This document shows, piece after piece, positions 33,626 through 44,490 of a stretch of DNA of 64,000 bases (its first letter is position 1; each line of letters starts with the position of its first letter). The translations under genes were made by a program, and so were the position numbers. The notes beneath the pieces were generated by a model. The model was not told where the DNA came from. It did no database searches and saw only the letters and a list, made by a program, of their open reading frames with translations. Source of the DNA: Thalassotalea fonticola (GTDB lineage: Bacteria > Pseudomonadota > Gammaproteobacteria > Enterobacterales > Alteromonadaceae); NCBI RefSeq assembly GCF_032911225.1, contig NZ_CP136600.1:186001-250000 (forward strand). Direction: 5' to 3'.

Positions 33626-34981
33626 CTAATCGATCTTCTGATCTTTCAAATGATGAAAGTCAATACGGTCGGTACTTGTGTCATCAACAGAATTGAATAC
33701 TTCCTCATCAAACTGACCTTCAGACTTACCAACAACAACCGTAACCATAGAATCGCCAGTAATATTAACCGCAGTACGGACCATATCTAATAAACGGTCA
33801 ACACCAATTATTAAGCCGATACCTTCTACAGGTAAACCAACTTGGGCTAATACCATGGCAAGCATGATTAAACCTACCCCTGGAACACCTGCTGTACCCA
33901 CGGAAGCAAGGGTAGCTGTGACTATCACCATTAAGAAGTCACCAACACTTAAATCAATGTTAAATACTTGTGCAATAAACACTGTTGCCACACCTTGCAT
34001 GATTGCAGTGCCATCCATGTTAATGGTTGCACCAAGCGGAACAGTAAATGAAGCAATAGAATTATCTACTCCTAATTTTTTGGTGGCAGTATTCATTGTT
34101 GAAGGGATAGTGGCATTACTACTTGCTGTACTAAAAGCGAATAGGGCCGTCGTGCGCATTTTCTTTAAGAAAATAATTGGGTTTAAACCGGTTAATGCTT
34201 TTAAAATTACCGGATAAGTAACCAGTGCATGAATAATCAATACTCCTAATACTAATAAGAAATAGGCAAGTAAATTCATGATCGTGCTCATTTCTATTTC
34301 AGCAAAGAGAGTGGTCATTAAGCAGAACACACCATAAGGAGCAAGGTTCATCAAAATAACAACCAAGCGCATGATGACTTCATTAAAGTCTTCAAACAGT
34401 TTTGCAATTCGTTCACCAGCTTTTCCTGCCAAGGCTACCGCCAATCCAAATAACAAGGCAAAAACGATAATTTGCAGCATGTTACCTTGTACAAACGCAT
34501 CAAATGGGTTGCTTGGAAACATATCAATAATAACTTGTGCTAACGAAGGTGCTTCTTTGGCGCCATAGGTAACATCCGCGGTCATATTCACGCCTTCACC
34601 CGGAGCAACGACTAAAGCTGCTAATATAGCGATTGAAATCGCAATAGCAGTGGTCATTAGGTATAAACCGACAGCCCTACCACCAATACGGCCAAGTTTG
34701 GAGGTGTCGTTAAGTGAGCAAGTACCACAAATAAGTGATACAAAGACCAAAGGTACTACTAACATTTGTAAGCTTGATACAAATATTTTCCCACCTATTT
34801 CAAAAATACCATCGACAAAAAAGCCGCGTACAGAAAAGTCAAAAAGGTAGAGAGGGATCAGCAGATCACCATTTTTAGGTAGCATTGCTTGAAATATACC
34901 GCCAAGAATAATACCGGCAATCATGCCTATTACTATTCGGCGAGTTAAACTATTCGCACTTTCTTTATTCATATTGCCCAC
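33626..34981 (-). CDS. Dicarboxylate/amino acid:cation symporter (DAACS)
   Basis: This 451-residue inner-membrane protein is a GltP/GltT-type symporter that couples uptake of C4-dicarboxylates or acidic amino acids to Na+ or H+. It has the serine-rich hairpin AFSTASSNATIPSTM, the substrate-binding GATINMDGTAIMQG and the AGVPGVGLIML loop. Eight membrane helices plus two re-entrant hairpins are expected from the fold. The specific substrate is not determined. It is monocistronic with a terminator and lies opposite the TPMT gene. Confidence 0.93.
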   Translation of the reverse strand: MGNMNKESANSLTRRIVIGMIAGIILGGIFQAMLPKNGDLLIPLYLFDFSVRGFFVDGIFEIGGKIFVSSLQMLVVPLVFVSLICGTCSLNDTSKLGRIGGRAVGLYLMTTAIAISIAILAALVVAPGEGVNMTADVTYGAKEAPSLAQVIIDMFPSNPFDAFVQGNMLQIIVFALLFGLAVALAGKAGERIAKLFEDFNEVIMRLVVILMNLAPYGVFCLMTTLFAEIEMSTIMNLLAYFLLVLGVLIIHALVTYPVILKALTGLNPIIFLKKMRTTALFAFSTASSNATIPSTMNTATKKLGVDNSIASFTVPLGATINMDGTAIMQGVATVFIAQVFNIDLSVGDFLMVIVTATLASVGTAGVPGVGLIMLAMVLAQVGLPVEGIGLIIGVDRLLDMVRTAVNITGDSMVTVVVGKSEGQFDEEVFNSVDDTSTDRIDFHHLKDQKID

Positions 34982-35205
34982 TTGTCTAGTTATAGTTATT
35001 TTAACCTTATCAATTCTACTACCTTTTCAATAATAGTGATAATGGTATGTTAATGAATTTATTAAAATTAAAACCTGTATTTATTGTTATCTATTTGAAT
35101 AAAGTTCGCCAATAAATTTTTTGTAGTTAAGGGTAACTATTTTGTAATTAATCAGTTAAGATGAGATTAATCAAAATAAAAATAAAGTCAGGGAGAGCGC
35201 TTTTT

Positions 35206-38200
35206 ATGAAGCAATTTCAGCATTTTTTCTACCTATTCTTACTAATGTTCTTAACTGCTTGTGACGGTGACTCTTTTACCGCAGAAGACAAAGACGACGT
35301 TAATCCTCTAGAGCCTACTACCACCGTAGAACTTACCATAAATAATACCTATGTTGATGCAGCTACTCCTGCAACGGTCACTGCAAAAGTGCAAACGGAT
35401 GGGGTTGCAGTTGAAAATATTGTTGTCACCTTCAGCTCTGAAATTGGATTATTCGATGTTGAATCATCAACTGCTCTTACCAATTCGGATGGCATAGCTA
35501 CAATAGGCTTAACCGCGGGGGCCGTTGAGGGAGCTGGAACGATTACCGCCTCCATTGAAACCGGTGAACTCGGAACTATTGGTTTCGAATCTGCGGGTGA
35601 TGGTATTGACCCTGATGCTAACCAAAACCAAGGCGATACAGACAACGTAGTGTTAGTGAATATGAGTATTTCTGCCAGGCAGGTTTCTGCTGACACTTTT
35701 CAAATTGTTACAGCAAATATCTCCGATCTTGATGGCCCAGTTGAAGGTGCTGTAGTTACATTTTCTGCTACAACTGGTTATTTATTGCCAGCATCTGGCA
35801 CAGCATTAACCAACAGCAATGGTGATGCAACTATTATCATTAATGCCGATAATGTTGAAGGGGCAGGTAACGTAATTGCTACTGCGCCTAATGGTGAATC
35901 AGCCACAATAGGCTTTATAAATGCTGGCGATGGCGGTGTTATTGCTGGTAAACAAGTTAAGCTCAGTTTATCAAATAACCAAGTATCTGCAGCAAGCCCT
36001 GCAACAGTTATGGTAACCGTAACTGATGAAGATGGCGCAGTTGCTGGTGAAGTTGTTAATTTTTCTAGCAGTATTGGCGTATTAAACCCATTTTCAGGAA
36101 CTGCACTTACAAATGCGACAGGTGTAGCAACGATTACTTTGATGGCAGGTAATGTTGAGGGGGCAGGATTAATCAGTGCGGCATTGGTAACTGGTGAATT
36201 TGACTCGCTTGGTTTCTCAACTGCAGGCGATGCATCTGAAGTAGCTGGTAATGAGGTAACCTTGACTGCATCGATAACAAATATCTCTGATGGAACGCCA
36301 TCGGTATTAACAGCAACAGTAACAAATGCTGGTGACCCTGTTGTTGGTGAAGTTGTTAATTTTTCATCAACTTTAGGTTCGCTATCTCCTGTTTCTGGTA
36401 CAGCGCTAACGAATGCTTCTGGTCAAGCTGTAATTACGCTTAGTGCTGGTACTAACGCCGGAGCTGGAGTTGCATCGGTTACATTAGAAAATGGTGCAAC
36501 GGATAAAGTTGGTTTTGAAACCGCTGGTGATGCAAGTTTAATCTCTGGTAATAGTGTTACATTAAGTATTTCAGCTACTCAAGTAGATGAAGCTAATCCT
36601 GTGACTATCTCTGCTTTGGTGAGTGATGAAAATGGGCCTGTAGTTGGTGAAGTTATAAGCTTTTCAACCTCGCTTGGTGTTTTCTCACCAGTGTCGGGAA
36701 CAGCCTTAACTGATGGAACTGGACTTGCAACTATAGTGTTAACTGCGGGTAGTATAGAGGGGGCTGGTGTCGTTACGGCTACTCTCGCTAGTGGTGAGTT
36801 AGATACCATTGGTTTTACCACGTTAGGTGATGCATCTGAAATCGCCGGAAAATCAGTTAGTGTAGCTATTTCTAATGCATCAATTGATGCCAACACTCCT
36901 GCTACTTTAACCGCTACTGTTACTGATGCTGGTAACCCTGTTGCTGGAGAGGTTGTTAATTTCTCTGCTACATTAGGATTATTATCGCCAGCTTCAGGTA
37001 CGGCATTAACAGATGTTAATGGTTTAGCTACAATTACTTTAAATGCAGGTAATGTAGCAGGTGCTGGGGTTGCTTCAGCAACCTTAGACTCAGGTGCGAC
37101 GGATCAAGTCGGCTTTGAAACTGCTGGCGATGCAAATTTAATCTCAGGTAATATTGTTTCATTAAGTATTTCAAATACTCACGTTGATGAAGCAAACCCC
37201 GTGACTATATCCGCTATGGTGAGTGATGAAGACGGCCCTGTAGTTGGGCAAGTAATACGATTCTCATCATCTCTTGGCGTCTTTGCTCCTGTATCAGGAA
37301 CAGCATTAACTGATGGTACTGGACTTGCTACCATAGTATTAACTGCTGGTAGCATAGAGGGGGCTGGTGTCGTTACGGCTACCCTTGCTAGTGGTGAGTT
37401 AGGTACCATTGGTTTCACAACGTTAGGTGATGCGTCAGAAATTGCTGGCAAATCAGTTAGTGTAGTTATTTCAAATGCATCAATAGATGCCAATGCACCA
37501 GCTACATTAACCGCTACCGTTACAGATGCTGGAAATCCGGTTGCTGGAGAAGTTGTGAACTTTTCTGCTACTTTAGGTTTATTATCACCTGCCTCTGGTA
37601 CGGCTTTAACAGACGTAAATGGTTTAGCGACCATAACTTTAAATGCCGGTAATGTAGCCGGTGCTGGTGTCGCTTCTGCAACCTTAGATTCTGGTGCTAC
37701 TGATAAAGTTGGTTTTGAAACAGCAGGTGATGAATCATCCACTGTTAATACACTAACGTTAACAATAGATAATACAAGTATTGACAAAAATACTCCTGCA
37801 ACGTTAACGGCAACGCTGCTAAATGGCTCTGATCCTGTTGCTGGCGACGTAGTTACATTTACGACTTCTTTAGGTTTATTTGCCCCGGCAAGTGGTACTG
37901 CACTTACCGATGTAAATGGTGTAGCAACTATTACCTTAACTGCCGGTGACGTTGAAGGTGCAGGCCTTGTGACTGCTCGCTCAAGTAATGGGCAAGTTGA
38001 CACTGTAGGTTTTTCTACTGCTGGCGATCAAGTATCTGTGATCAGCGTTGATGTAATATTAGTTGAGCCAGGTACATCTAATGAAATTTCAGTAATTAAT
38101 GCCACAACACCAGGGCAATTGATTGCCACCGTTACTGGTATTAATAAACAAGTTATTGTTACTTTTACAACTGATATAGGTGAGATACCTATCCCTACAG

Positions 38201-40011
38201 CGATTACAGATATTGGTAATAATCAAGCTGTTGTGGATATTTATGCTGGTAATGATCTCGGTGCAGGCACCGTGACTGCAACACTCAAAGATGGTGAGAC
38301 CGGTGAAGCCTTGCTGGTGGTTGGCGCGAATAACTTAAGAATGGGTAGTGGTATGCCATTCACAGAAAATGTTGCCGAATTAACTTTAGCGCAAGTATCC
38401 GCTGGTGGCACAAGTGTTGTCACTGTAGATATTGTAGATGAAAATGATAATCCGTACACGCTTCCGGTAGAAGTTTCGTTCAGCTCAAATTGTGCTTTAT
38501 TAGGAGATTCTACTTTAAGTAGTCCAATAACAACTTCTAACGGCAGTGCATCAAGCACCTATCTTGCGCAAGGTTGTGTTGGCGATGATCCTATCACTGT
38601 ATCGGCGAATGCTGGCGGAGTTAACTTAACTGCTTCCACCACAATTAATATATTAGGCGCAGATGCCGGTAGTATTGAATTCATAAGTGCCAGCCCTGAA
38701 AATATCTCATTAAAAGGTGTAGGCGGTGAGGAAAGCTCAGTTGTTAAGTTTAGAGTATTGGATACAACGGGCAATCCAGTAAATAATACTGTTGTTGATT
38801 TTTCATTGAATACAGAAGTTGGTGGTATCAACTTAGACCCTGTTTCAGCCACATCTGATAATGAGGGTATTGTACAAACGATTGTTAATTCAGGAACCGT
38901 AGCAACATCGGTTCGAGTTACAGCAAGTATCAATGGTTCATTGCCTTTAATTTCGTCCCAGTCTAGTTTATTGGTAGTATCGACAGGTATACCAGATCAA
39001 GATAGCTTCAGTCTTTATGCTGAATATCTAAACCCAGAAGGTTGGGATGTATTTGGTACACAAGTTTCTGTAACTGCCAGTTTAGCGGATGCTTTCAATA
39101 ACCCAGTTCCAAATGGTACCGCGATATCTTTTACCACTGAAGGCGGGACAATTGAACCATCTTGTATTACCACAGATGGTGTATGTTCAGTCACCTGGAC
39201 AAGCACAAATCCTAAACCTGAGGGTAATGAATTAGGTGGTCCAAATGTTCCTGAAGTGATAAATACCATGGGACAAAAATTTGGCGGAAGAGCAACTATA
39301 TTAGCTACTGCAATTGGTGAAGAGTCGTTCCCTGATTCAAATGGTAATGGCAGATTTGACGCAGCAGAAATGGCAGCCTTTGCCGGTAATGATGTGAGTG
39401 GTAATCCATATGATTTACCGGAAGCGTTCGTTGATCACAATGAAGATGGTGCATTTAATTTATTAGCTACAGGCGGTGAGAATGAAGAATTTACAGACTT
39501 TAATTTTGATGGTCTATACGATAATGCAGATACCATGTATAACGGCAGTTTATGTGCTGAGCCTGCGCATGTAGGATGTGCTACAGAGCAATCGTTAAAT
39601 GTTCGTGGTTCTCTTGTACTTGTAATGTCTGGTAGTGATGCGTATTTAACCGTTAATGCAACAATTGATGCTCATGAAACGATTGATGATATTTCTGATT
39701 TAGTCGTTAATATAACCGGTGAAAATACAGGAGCTGCAAGTGTGATAATTGCAGATTTACACAATCAACCAATGCCAATAGGCACAATCATTGAGTTTAC
39801 TGCAACCGCAGGCTCAATTGTTGGTCCGGATACGTTTACTTGGTCAAATGATAACCATAACGGTGGTCGAGCATTTAGTGTGTCTATTAAAGGTGAAGAT
39901 GAGGCGAAATCGGGAGGCCTAATTGTACAAATTACAACCCCTTCTGGCGCTAGCACTACATATTCTCCGGTAAGTATTGTTATTGATGAACCTGCGGTGG
40001 TTGTTCCTTAA
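35206..40011 (+). CDS. Giant lipoprotein with nine Ig-like (Big_1-type) repeats
   Basis: This 1601-residue protein has a signal peptide and lipobox C19 (FLTAC). From about residue 42 to 943 it holds nine repeats of roughly 95-100 residues, each with the pattern V-x-F-S-x-x-x-G, then S-G-T-A-L-T-(N/D), then A-T-I-x-L-x-A-G and G-F-x-x-A/L-G-D, as in bacterial Ig-like invasin-type domains. The remainder has more diverged Ig-like units and three D-x-N/D-x-D-G loops near residues 1375-1435 that look calcium-binding. It is probably a surface adhesin or matrix protein (inference). ATG 35206, with GGGAG ten bases upstream, is the start; the frame is open from 35161. It is monocistronic. Confidence 0.88.
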   Translation: MKQFQHFFYLFLLMFLTACDGDSFTAEDKDDVNPLEPTTTVELTINNTYVDAATPATVTAKVQTDGVAVENIVVTFSSEIGLFDVESSTALTNSDGIATIGLTAGAVEGAGTITASIETGELGTIGFESAGDGIDPDANQNQGDTDNVVLVNMSISARQVSADTFQIVTANISDLDGPVEGAVVTFSATTGYLLPASGTALTNSNGDATIIINADNVEGAGNVIATAPNGESATIGFINAGDGGVIAGKQVKLSLSNNQVSAASPATVMVTVTDEDGAVAGEVVNFSSSIGVLNPFSGTALTNATGVATITLMAGNVEGAGLISAALVTGEFDSLGFSTAGDASEVAGNEVTLTASITNISDGTPSVLTATVTNAGDPVVGEVVNFSSTLGSLSPVSGTALTNASGQAVITLSAGTNAGAGVASVTLENGATDKVGFETAGDASLISGNSVTLSISATQVDEANPVTISALVSDENGPVVGEVISFSTSLGVFSPVSGTALTDGTGLATIVLTAGSIEGAGVVTATLASGELDTIGFTTLGDASEIAGKSVSVAISNASIDANTPATLTATVTDAGNPVAGEVVNFSATLGLLSPASGTALTDVNGLATITLNAGNVAGAGVASATLDSGATDQVGFETAGDANLISGNIVSLSISNTHVDEANPVTISAMVSDEDGPVVGQVIRFSSSLGVFAPVSGTALTDGTGLATIVLTAGSIEGAGVVTATLASGELGTIGFTTLGDASEIAGKSVSVVISNASIDANAPATLTATVTDAGNPVAGEVVNFSATLGLLSPASGTALTDVNGLATITLNAGNVAGAGVASATLDSGATDKVGFETAGDESSTVNTLTLTIDNTSIDKNTPATLTATLLNGSDPVAGDVVTFTTSLGLFAPASGTALTDVNGVATITLTAGDVEGAGLVTARSSNGQVDTVGFSTAGDQVSVISVDVILVEPGTSNEISVINATTPGQLIATVTGINKQVIVTFTTDIGEIPIPTAITDIGNNQAVVDIYAGNDLGAGTVTATLKDGETGEALLVVGANNLRMGSGMPFTENVAELTLAQVSAGGTSVVTVDIVDENDNPYTLPVEVSFSSNCALLGDSTLSSPITTSNGSASSTYLAQGCVGDDPITVSANAGGVNLTASTTINILGADAGSIEFISASPENISLKGVGGEESSVVKFRVLDTTGNPVNNTVVDFSLNTEVGGINLDPVSATSDNEGIVQTIVNSGTVATSVRVTASINGSLPLISSQSSLLVVSTGIPDQDSFSLYAEYLNPEGWDVFGTQVSVTASLADAFNNPVPNGTAISFTTEGGTIEPSCITTDGVCSVTWTSTNPKPEGNELGGPNVPEVINTMGQKFGGRATILATAIGEESFPDSNGNGRFDAAEMAAFAGNDVSGNPYDLPEAFVDHNEDGAFNLLATGGENEEFTDFNFDGLYDNADTMYNGSLCAEPAHVGCATEQSLNVRGSLVLVMSGSDAYLTVNATIDAHETIDDISDLVVNITGENTGAASVIIADLHNQPMPIGTIIEFTATAGSIVGPDTFTWSNDNHNGGRAFSVSIKGEDEAKSGGLIVQITTPSGASTTYSPVSIVIDEPAVVVP
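36547..37746 (+). repeat. 600-bp in-frame tandem duplication in Ig-repeat gene
   Basis: Bases 36547-37146 and 37147-37746 encode the same 200-residue pair of Ig-like units (residues 448-647 and 648-847). Differences are mostly third-position, and stretches such as GGGGGCTGGTGTCGTTACGG are identical in both. The last few codons of the second copy diverge. Confidence 0.85.
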
Positions 40012-40034
40012 GGTAAGCAAGGTCACATTTTAGT

Positions 40035-40059
40035 AAAAGCCTCGCAAGAGGCTTTTTTT
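40035..40059 (+). terminator. Terminator of Ig-repeat lipoprotein gene
   Basis: AAAAGCCTC (40035-40043) pairs with GAGGCTTTT (40048-40056) around GCAA, followed by T to 40059. Confidence 0.92.
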
Positions 40060-40375
40060 ATGGAAGAAGTACACAGGAATAGTTAAATCTGCTTGTTATT
40101 TGAGCAAACAGGACAAATAGTTAATAAAATTGAATATTTTTCTTTATGTTTTAATTTAAATTTTATTATGATGACGCCTCTAATATTGCTGATTATTAAT
40201 AATTATCTGCTACAGCTTGAATAAAATTTAAAAATAATTGCTTGTCAGTGGTAAAATTTATAGTTATACCTAATAGCAATTAACACATTTTTTTGAGTTA
40301 TAAGCTAAATTTAACTCAATACAACATTATTTCAGTTTGAATAATCAAGGCCTGAATACAGGAAAGTAAACGTTT
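40060..40375. other. AT-rich intergenic region upstream of topA
   Basis: About 315 bases after the terminator hold no open frame with a ribosome site and no repeat seen elsewhere in the window. It must contain the topA promoter; several TATA-like hexamers prevent a single call. AGGAAAG at 40360-40366 is the topA ribosome site. Confidence 0.55.
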
Positions 40376-43075
40376 ATGGCAAAATCTCTGGTAATTGTCG
40401 AGTCACCTGCAAAGGCAAAGACGATTAACAAATATCTCGGCAAAGACTTCATTGTTAAATCAAGTGTTGGTCATGTGCGAGATTTACCGACAAGTGGCAC
40501 AGGTAAAAAAGCAGCAACTAAATCTCCAGCTGAGGTTCGGGCGATGACGCCTGCGGCAAAAGCTAAATATAAAGCTAAACGTGAAAAAGTTGCTTTATAC
40601 AATCGTATGGGCATAAACCCGGAAAAAAACTGGGAAGCAACCTATGCGGTGTTGCCTGGTAAAGAAAAAGTCGTTGATGAATTAAAGAAATTAGCGGATA
40701 AGGCCGACATGGTCTATCTCGCAACCGATTTGGATCGCGAGGGAGAGGCGATTGCTTGGCATTTAAAAGAAATAATCGGCGGTGAAGACGAACGCTTTCG
40801 CCGGGTAGTATTCAATGAAATTACCCAAAGTGCGATTCAGGAGGCCTTTAAACAGCCTAGTGAGTTAAATATGAATGGCGTTAACGCCCAACAGGCTCGG
40901 CGCTTTTTAGACCGAGTAGTGGGCTTTATGGTAAGCCCACTACTTTGGAAGAAGGTAGCTCGTGGTTTATCGGCGGGTCGAGTACAGTCTGTCGCCGTTA
41001 AACTTGTGGTTGAACGAGAGCGTCAAATTAAAGCATTCGTTCCTGAAGAGTTTTGGGAAATAGAAGCTGATACCATTACCAATTCTGATGTTGCGTTAAA
41101 ATTAGATGTTGCCCGTCAAAATGGTAAAGCCTTCAAACCAACCAATGAAGCGCAAGCTATGTCTGCAGTTGCAACACTACAAGCAAGCGAGTTCAAAGTA
41201 ACCAAGCGTGAAGATAAACCATCAAAAAGCACACCTTCTGCACCATTTATAACGTCAACGTTACAGCAATCGGCAAGTACCCGTTTAGGTTTTGGGGTGA
41301 AGCGCACTATGGGCTTAGCGCAGCGTTTGTATGAAGCAGGGCACATTACTTATATGCGTACCGATTCAACAAATTTAAGTAAAGAAGCTGTTGCAGGCTG
41401 TAGAGATTACATTAGTAAAAACTTTGGTGATAATTATTTGCCAGAGCAAGCAAAGCTGTATGGCGCAAAAGCTAATGCCCAAGAAGCGCATGAGGCCATT
41501 CGACCATCTGATGTGACCAAAGAAGCTGCATTTTTAGATAAAATGGAAGCCGATGCTCGTAAATTATATGATTTAATTTGGCGTCAATTTGTTGCCTGTC
41601 AAATGACAGCAGCACGTTATGATCTAACCACGTTAACAGTTACCGCTGCAGAGTTTGACTTAAGAGCCAAAGGCCGTGTTATGCGCTTTGATGGTTGGAC
41701 GAAAGTTCATTCAAGAAGTGCGGGTAAATCAGGTAGTGAAAATGATACGCATTTGCCAGATATTGCGGTAGGAGAATTGGTAAGTTTAAAGCACTTAGAG
41801 CCAAGCCAGCATTTTACTAAACCAATTGCCCGTTTTGGCGAGGCTTCACTGGTTAAAGAATTAGAAAAACGAAGTATCGGTAGACCTTCAACTTACGCAT
41901 CAATCATTTCAACCATTCAAGATCGTGGTTACGTGCGTCTCGACACTAAGCGCTTTTATGCTGAAAAAATGGGTGAGATCGTAACAGATAGTTTATCTGG
42001 TAGTTTCAAAAAATTAATGAACTACGACTTTACCGCCAATATGGAAATGCGTTTAGATGAAATCGCTGACGATAAAGCATTTTGGAAAGATGTGTTAACA
42101 GAGTTTTACACTGAATTTACCGGTCAGTTGGCAATTGCTGATAAAGATATGGGTGAAGGTGGTATGCAACAGAATTTACCTGTTGTTACCGATATTGATT
42201 GTCCAACTTGTAGCCGTAAAATGGGTATTCGTACCGCGTCTACCGGGGTATTCCTAGGTTGTTCAGGTTATAGTCTGCCACCAAAGGAGCGTTGTACAAA
42301 AACAATGAACCTTACGCCTGGCGAAGAAGCGGTAAGTGTATTATCAGAAGATCAAGAAACTGAAGCCTTAATGGCAATGCATCGTTGTGGTAAATGTGGC
42401 ACTGCGATGGACAGCTATTTAATTGATGAAACACGAAAACTTCATGTTTGTGGTAACAATCCTGTTTGTGATGGTTATGAACTTGAAATGGGTGAGTTTA
42501 AAATTAAAGGCTACGATGGTCCTGTACTTGAATGTGACCGTTGTGAGTCTGATATGGAGCTTAAAAATGGTCGTTTTGGTAAGTACTTTGATTGTACCAA
42601 TGAAGACTGTAAAAATACTCGTAAATTATTAGCAAGTGGTGAAGCAGCTCCTCCTAAAGAAGATCCTGTTGATTTACCTGAGCTTAAATGCGAGCAGTCA
42701 GAAGCGTTCTTTAAATTAAGAGATGGTGCAGCAGGTATTTTCTTAGCCGCTAGCACTTTCCCTAAATCGAGAGAAACCAGAGCGCCTAAAGTTGCTGAGC
42801 TGCATCGCTTTAAAGATAGAATTTCAGAGAAATTTTATTACTTAGCCGATGCACCGCAAAAAGATAGCGATGGTAATCTTTATGTTGTTCGCTACTCTCG
42901 AAAAACTAAAGAGCAGTACGTGATGACTGAGCTAGAAGGTAAAGCAACCGGTTGGGTAGCTAAGTACGTTGATGGCAAATGGGTTGAAGAGCAAACCAAA
43001 AAATCAGCAAAACCGAAGAAGGCTGCAACCAAAAAAGCACCAGCTAAAGCTAAAAAGGCTGCAGCTAAGAAGTAG
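40376..43075 (+). CDS. topA: DNA topoisomerase I
   Basis: This 899-residue type IA topoisomerase relaxes negative supercoils. It has the Toprim domain ([30 protein letters not shown]), the active-site tyrosine Y326 in [25 protein letters not shown], and C-terminal zinc-ribbon modules with CPTC, CGKC and CDRC cysteine pairs. The lysine/alanine-rich tail (residues 880-899) is normal for this protein and binds DNA. Length is close to E. coli TopA (865). It precedes cysB, as in E. coli and its relatives. Confidence 0.98.
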   Translation: MAKSLVIVESPAKAKTINKYLGKDFIVKSSVGHVRDLPTSGTGKKAATKSPAEVRAMTPAAKAKYKAKREKVALYNRMGINPEKNWEATYAVLPGKEKVVDELKKLADKADMVYLATDLDREGEAIAWHLKEIIGGEDERFRRVVFNEITQSAIQEAFKQPSELNMNGVNAQQARRFLDRVVGFMVSPLLWKKVARGLSAGRVQSVAVKLVVERERQIKAFVPEEFWEIEADTITNSDVALKLDVARQNGKAFKPTNEAQAMSAVATLQASEFKVTKREDKPSKSTPSAPFITSTLQQSASTRLGFGVKRTMGLAQRLYEAGHITYMRTDSTNLSKEAVAGCRDYISKNFGDNYLPEQAKLYGAKANAQEAHEAIRPSDVTKEAAFLDKMEADARKLYDLIWRQFVACQMTAARYDLTTLTVTAAEFDLRAKGRVMRFDGWTKVHSRSAGKSGSENDTHLPDIAVGELVSLKHLEPSQHFTKPIARFGEASLVKELEKRSIGRPSTYASIISTIQDRGYVRLDTKRFYAEKMGEIVTDSLSGSFKKLMNYDFTANMEMRLDEIADDKAFWKDVLTEFYTEFTGQLAIADKDMGEGGMQQNLPVVTDIDCPTCSRKMGIRTASTGVFLGCSGYSLPPKERCTKTMNLTPGEEAVSVLSEDQETEALMAMHRCGKCGTAMDSYLIDETRKLHVCGNNPVCDGYELEMGEFKIKGYDGPVLECDRCESDMELKNGRFGKYFDCTNEDCKNTRKLLASGEAAPPKEDPVDLPELKCEQSEAFFKLRDGAAGIFLAASTFPKSRETRAPKVAELHRFKDRISEKFYYLADAPQKDSDGNLYVVRYSRKTKEQYVMTELEGKATGWVAKYVDGKWVEEQTKKSAKPKKAATKKAPAKAKKAAAKK

Positions 43076-43108
43076 TTTAAATTAAAAGCTATAAATTTCT
43101 ATTTTATT

Positions 43109-43132
43109 AAGCCGCATTTATGCGGCTTTATT
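43109..43132 (+). terminator. Terminator of topA
   Basis: AAGCCGCA (43109-43116) pairs with TGCGGCTT (43121-43128) around a 4-base loop, followed by a T-rich tail. Confidence 0.85.
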
Positions 43133-43243
43133 ATTTAATTTTCAAAAAAATCAAATAAAAAGGTATAAAAAATAAATTTTTATAACAAAAAGTTAACTTT
43201 TATATAGATTATATTTCTATATTGATATATATTTTGATTCTAA

Positions 43244-44244
<1,001 letters not shown>

Positions 44245-44245
<1 letters not shown>

Positions 44246-44258
44246 AAACGAGAAACGA
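44245..44258. repeat. Two heptamers GAAACGA after cysB
   Basis: GAAACGA occurs twice in register at 44245-44258, overlapping the last base of the cysB stop codon, followed by a degenerate third unit GAACCGC. The same heptamer, inverted, lies at 44457-44484. Confidence 0.75.
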
Positions 44259-44309
44259 GAACCGCGGATTGGCTCAATCCAATGGGACGTTTTAAGTTAA
44301 ATGTTTAAT

Positions 44310-44337
44310 AAAAAAAGCACCGTTAGGTGCTTTTTTT
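44310..44337. terminator. Bidirectional terminator between cysB and sdaA
   Basis: AAAAAAGCACC (44311-44321) pairs with GGTGCTTTTTT (44326-44336) around GTTA. A and T runs on both sides allow use on both strands. Confidence 0.92.
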
Positions 44338-44456
44338 ATTTGTGGGTACCGCAAACTATCTTTAAGTGTTTTAGCTTAGCTGCAGTTCTATTTTATCACC
44401 ATGTACCATGGGTTATTTAAACCAATATTGTACATTTCAAAGACGGTCAAGGCTGT

Positions 44457-44484
44457 TCGTTTATCGTTTCTAGCCTCTCGTTTC
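44457..44484. repeat. Four heptamer units TCGTTTC-type near sdaA 3' end
   Basis: In register: TCGTTTA, TCGTTTC, TAGCCTC, TCGTTTC (44457-44484). This is the reverse complement of the GAAACGA unit at 44245, so the cysB-sdaA interval is bracketed by inverted copies. Confidence 0.75.
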
Positions 44485-44490
44485 TTTTAT

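Noticed and set aside
37179..38003. Long minus-strand open frame of 274 codons inside the Ig-repeat gene
   Set aside because: It mirrors the repeated plus-strand gene. Similar frames lie at 36579-36896 and 35349-35696, as expected from the codon pattern. No ribosome site.
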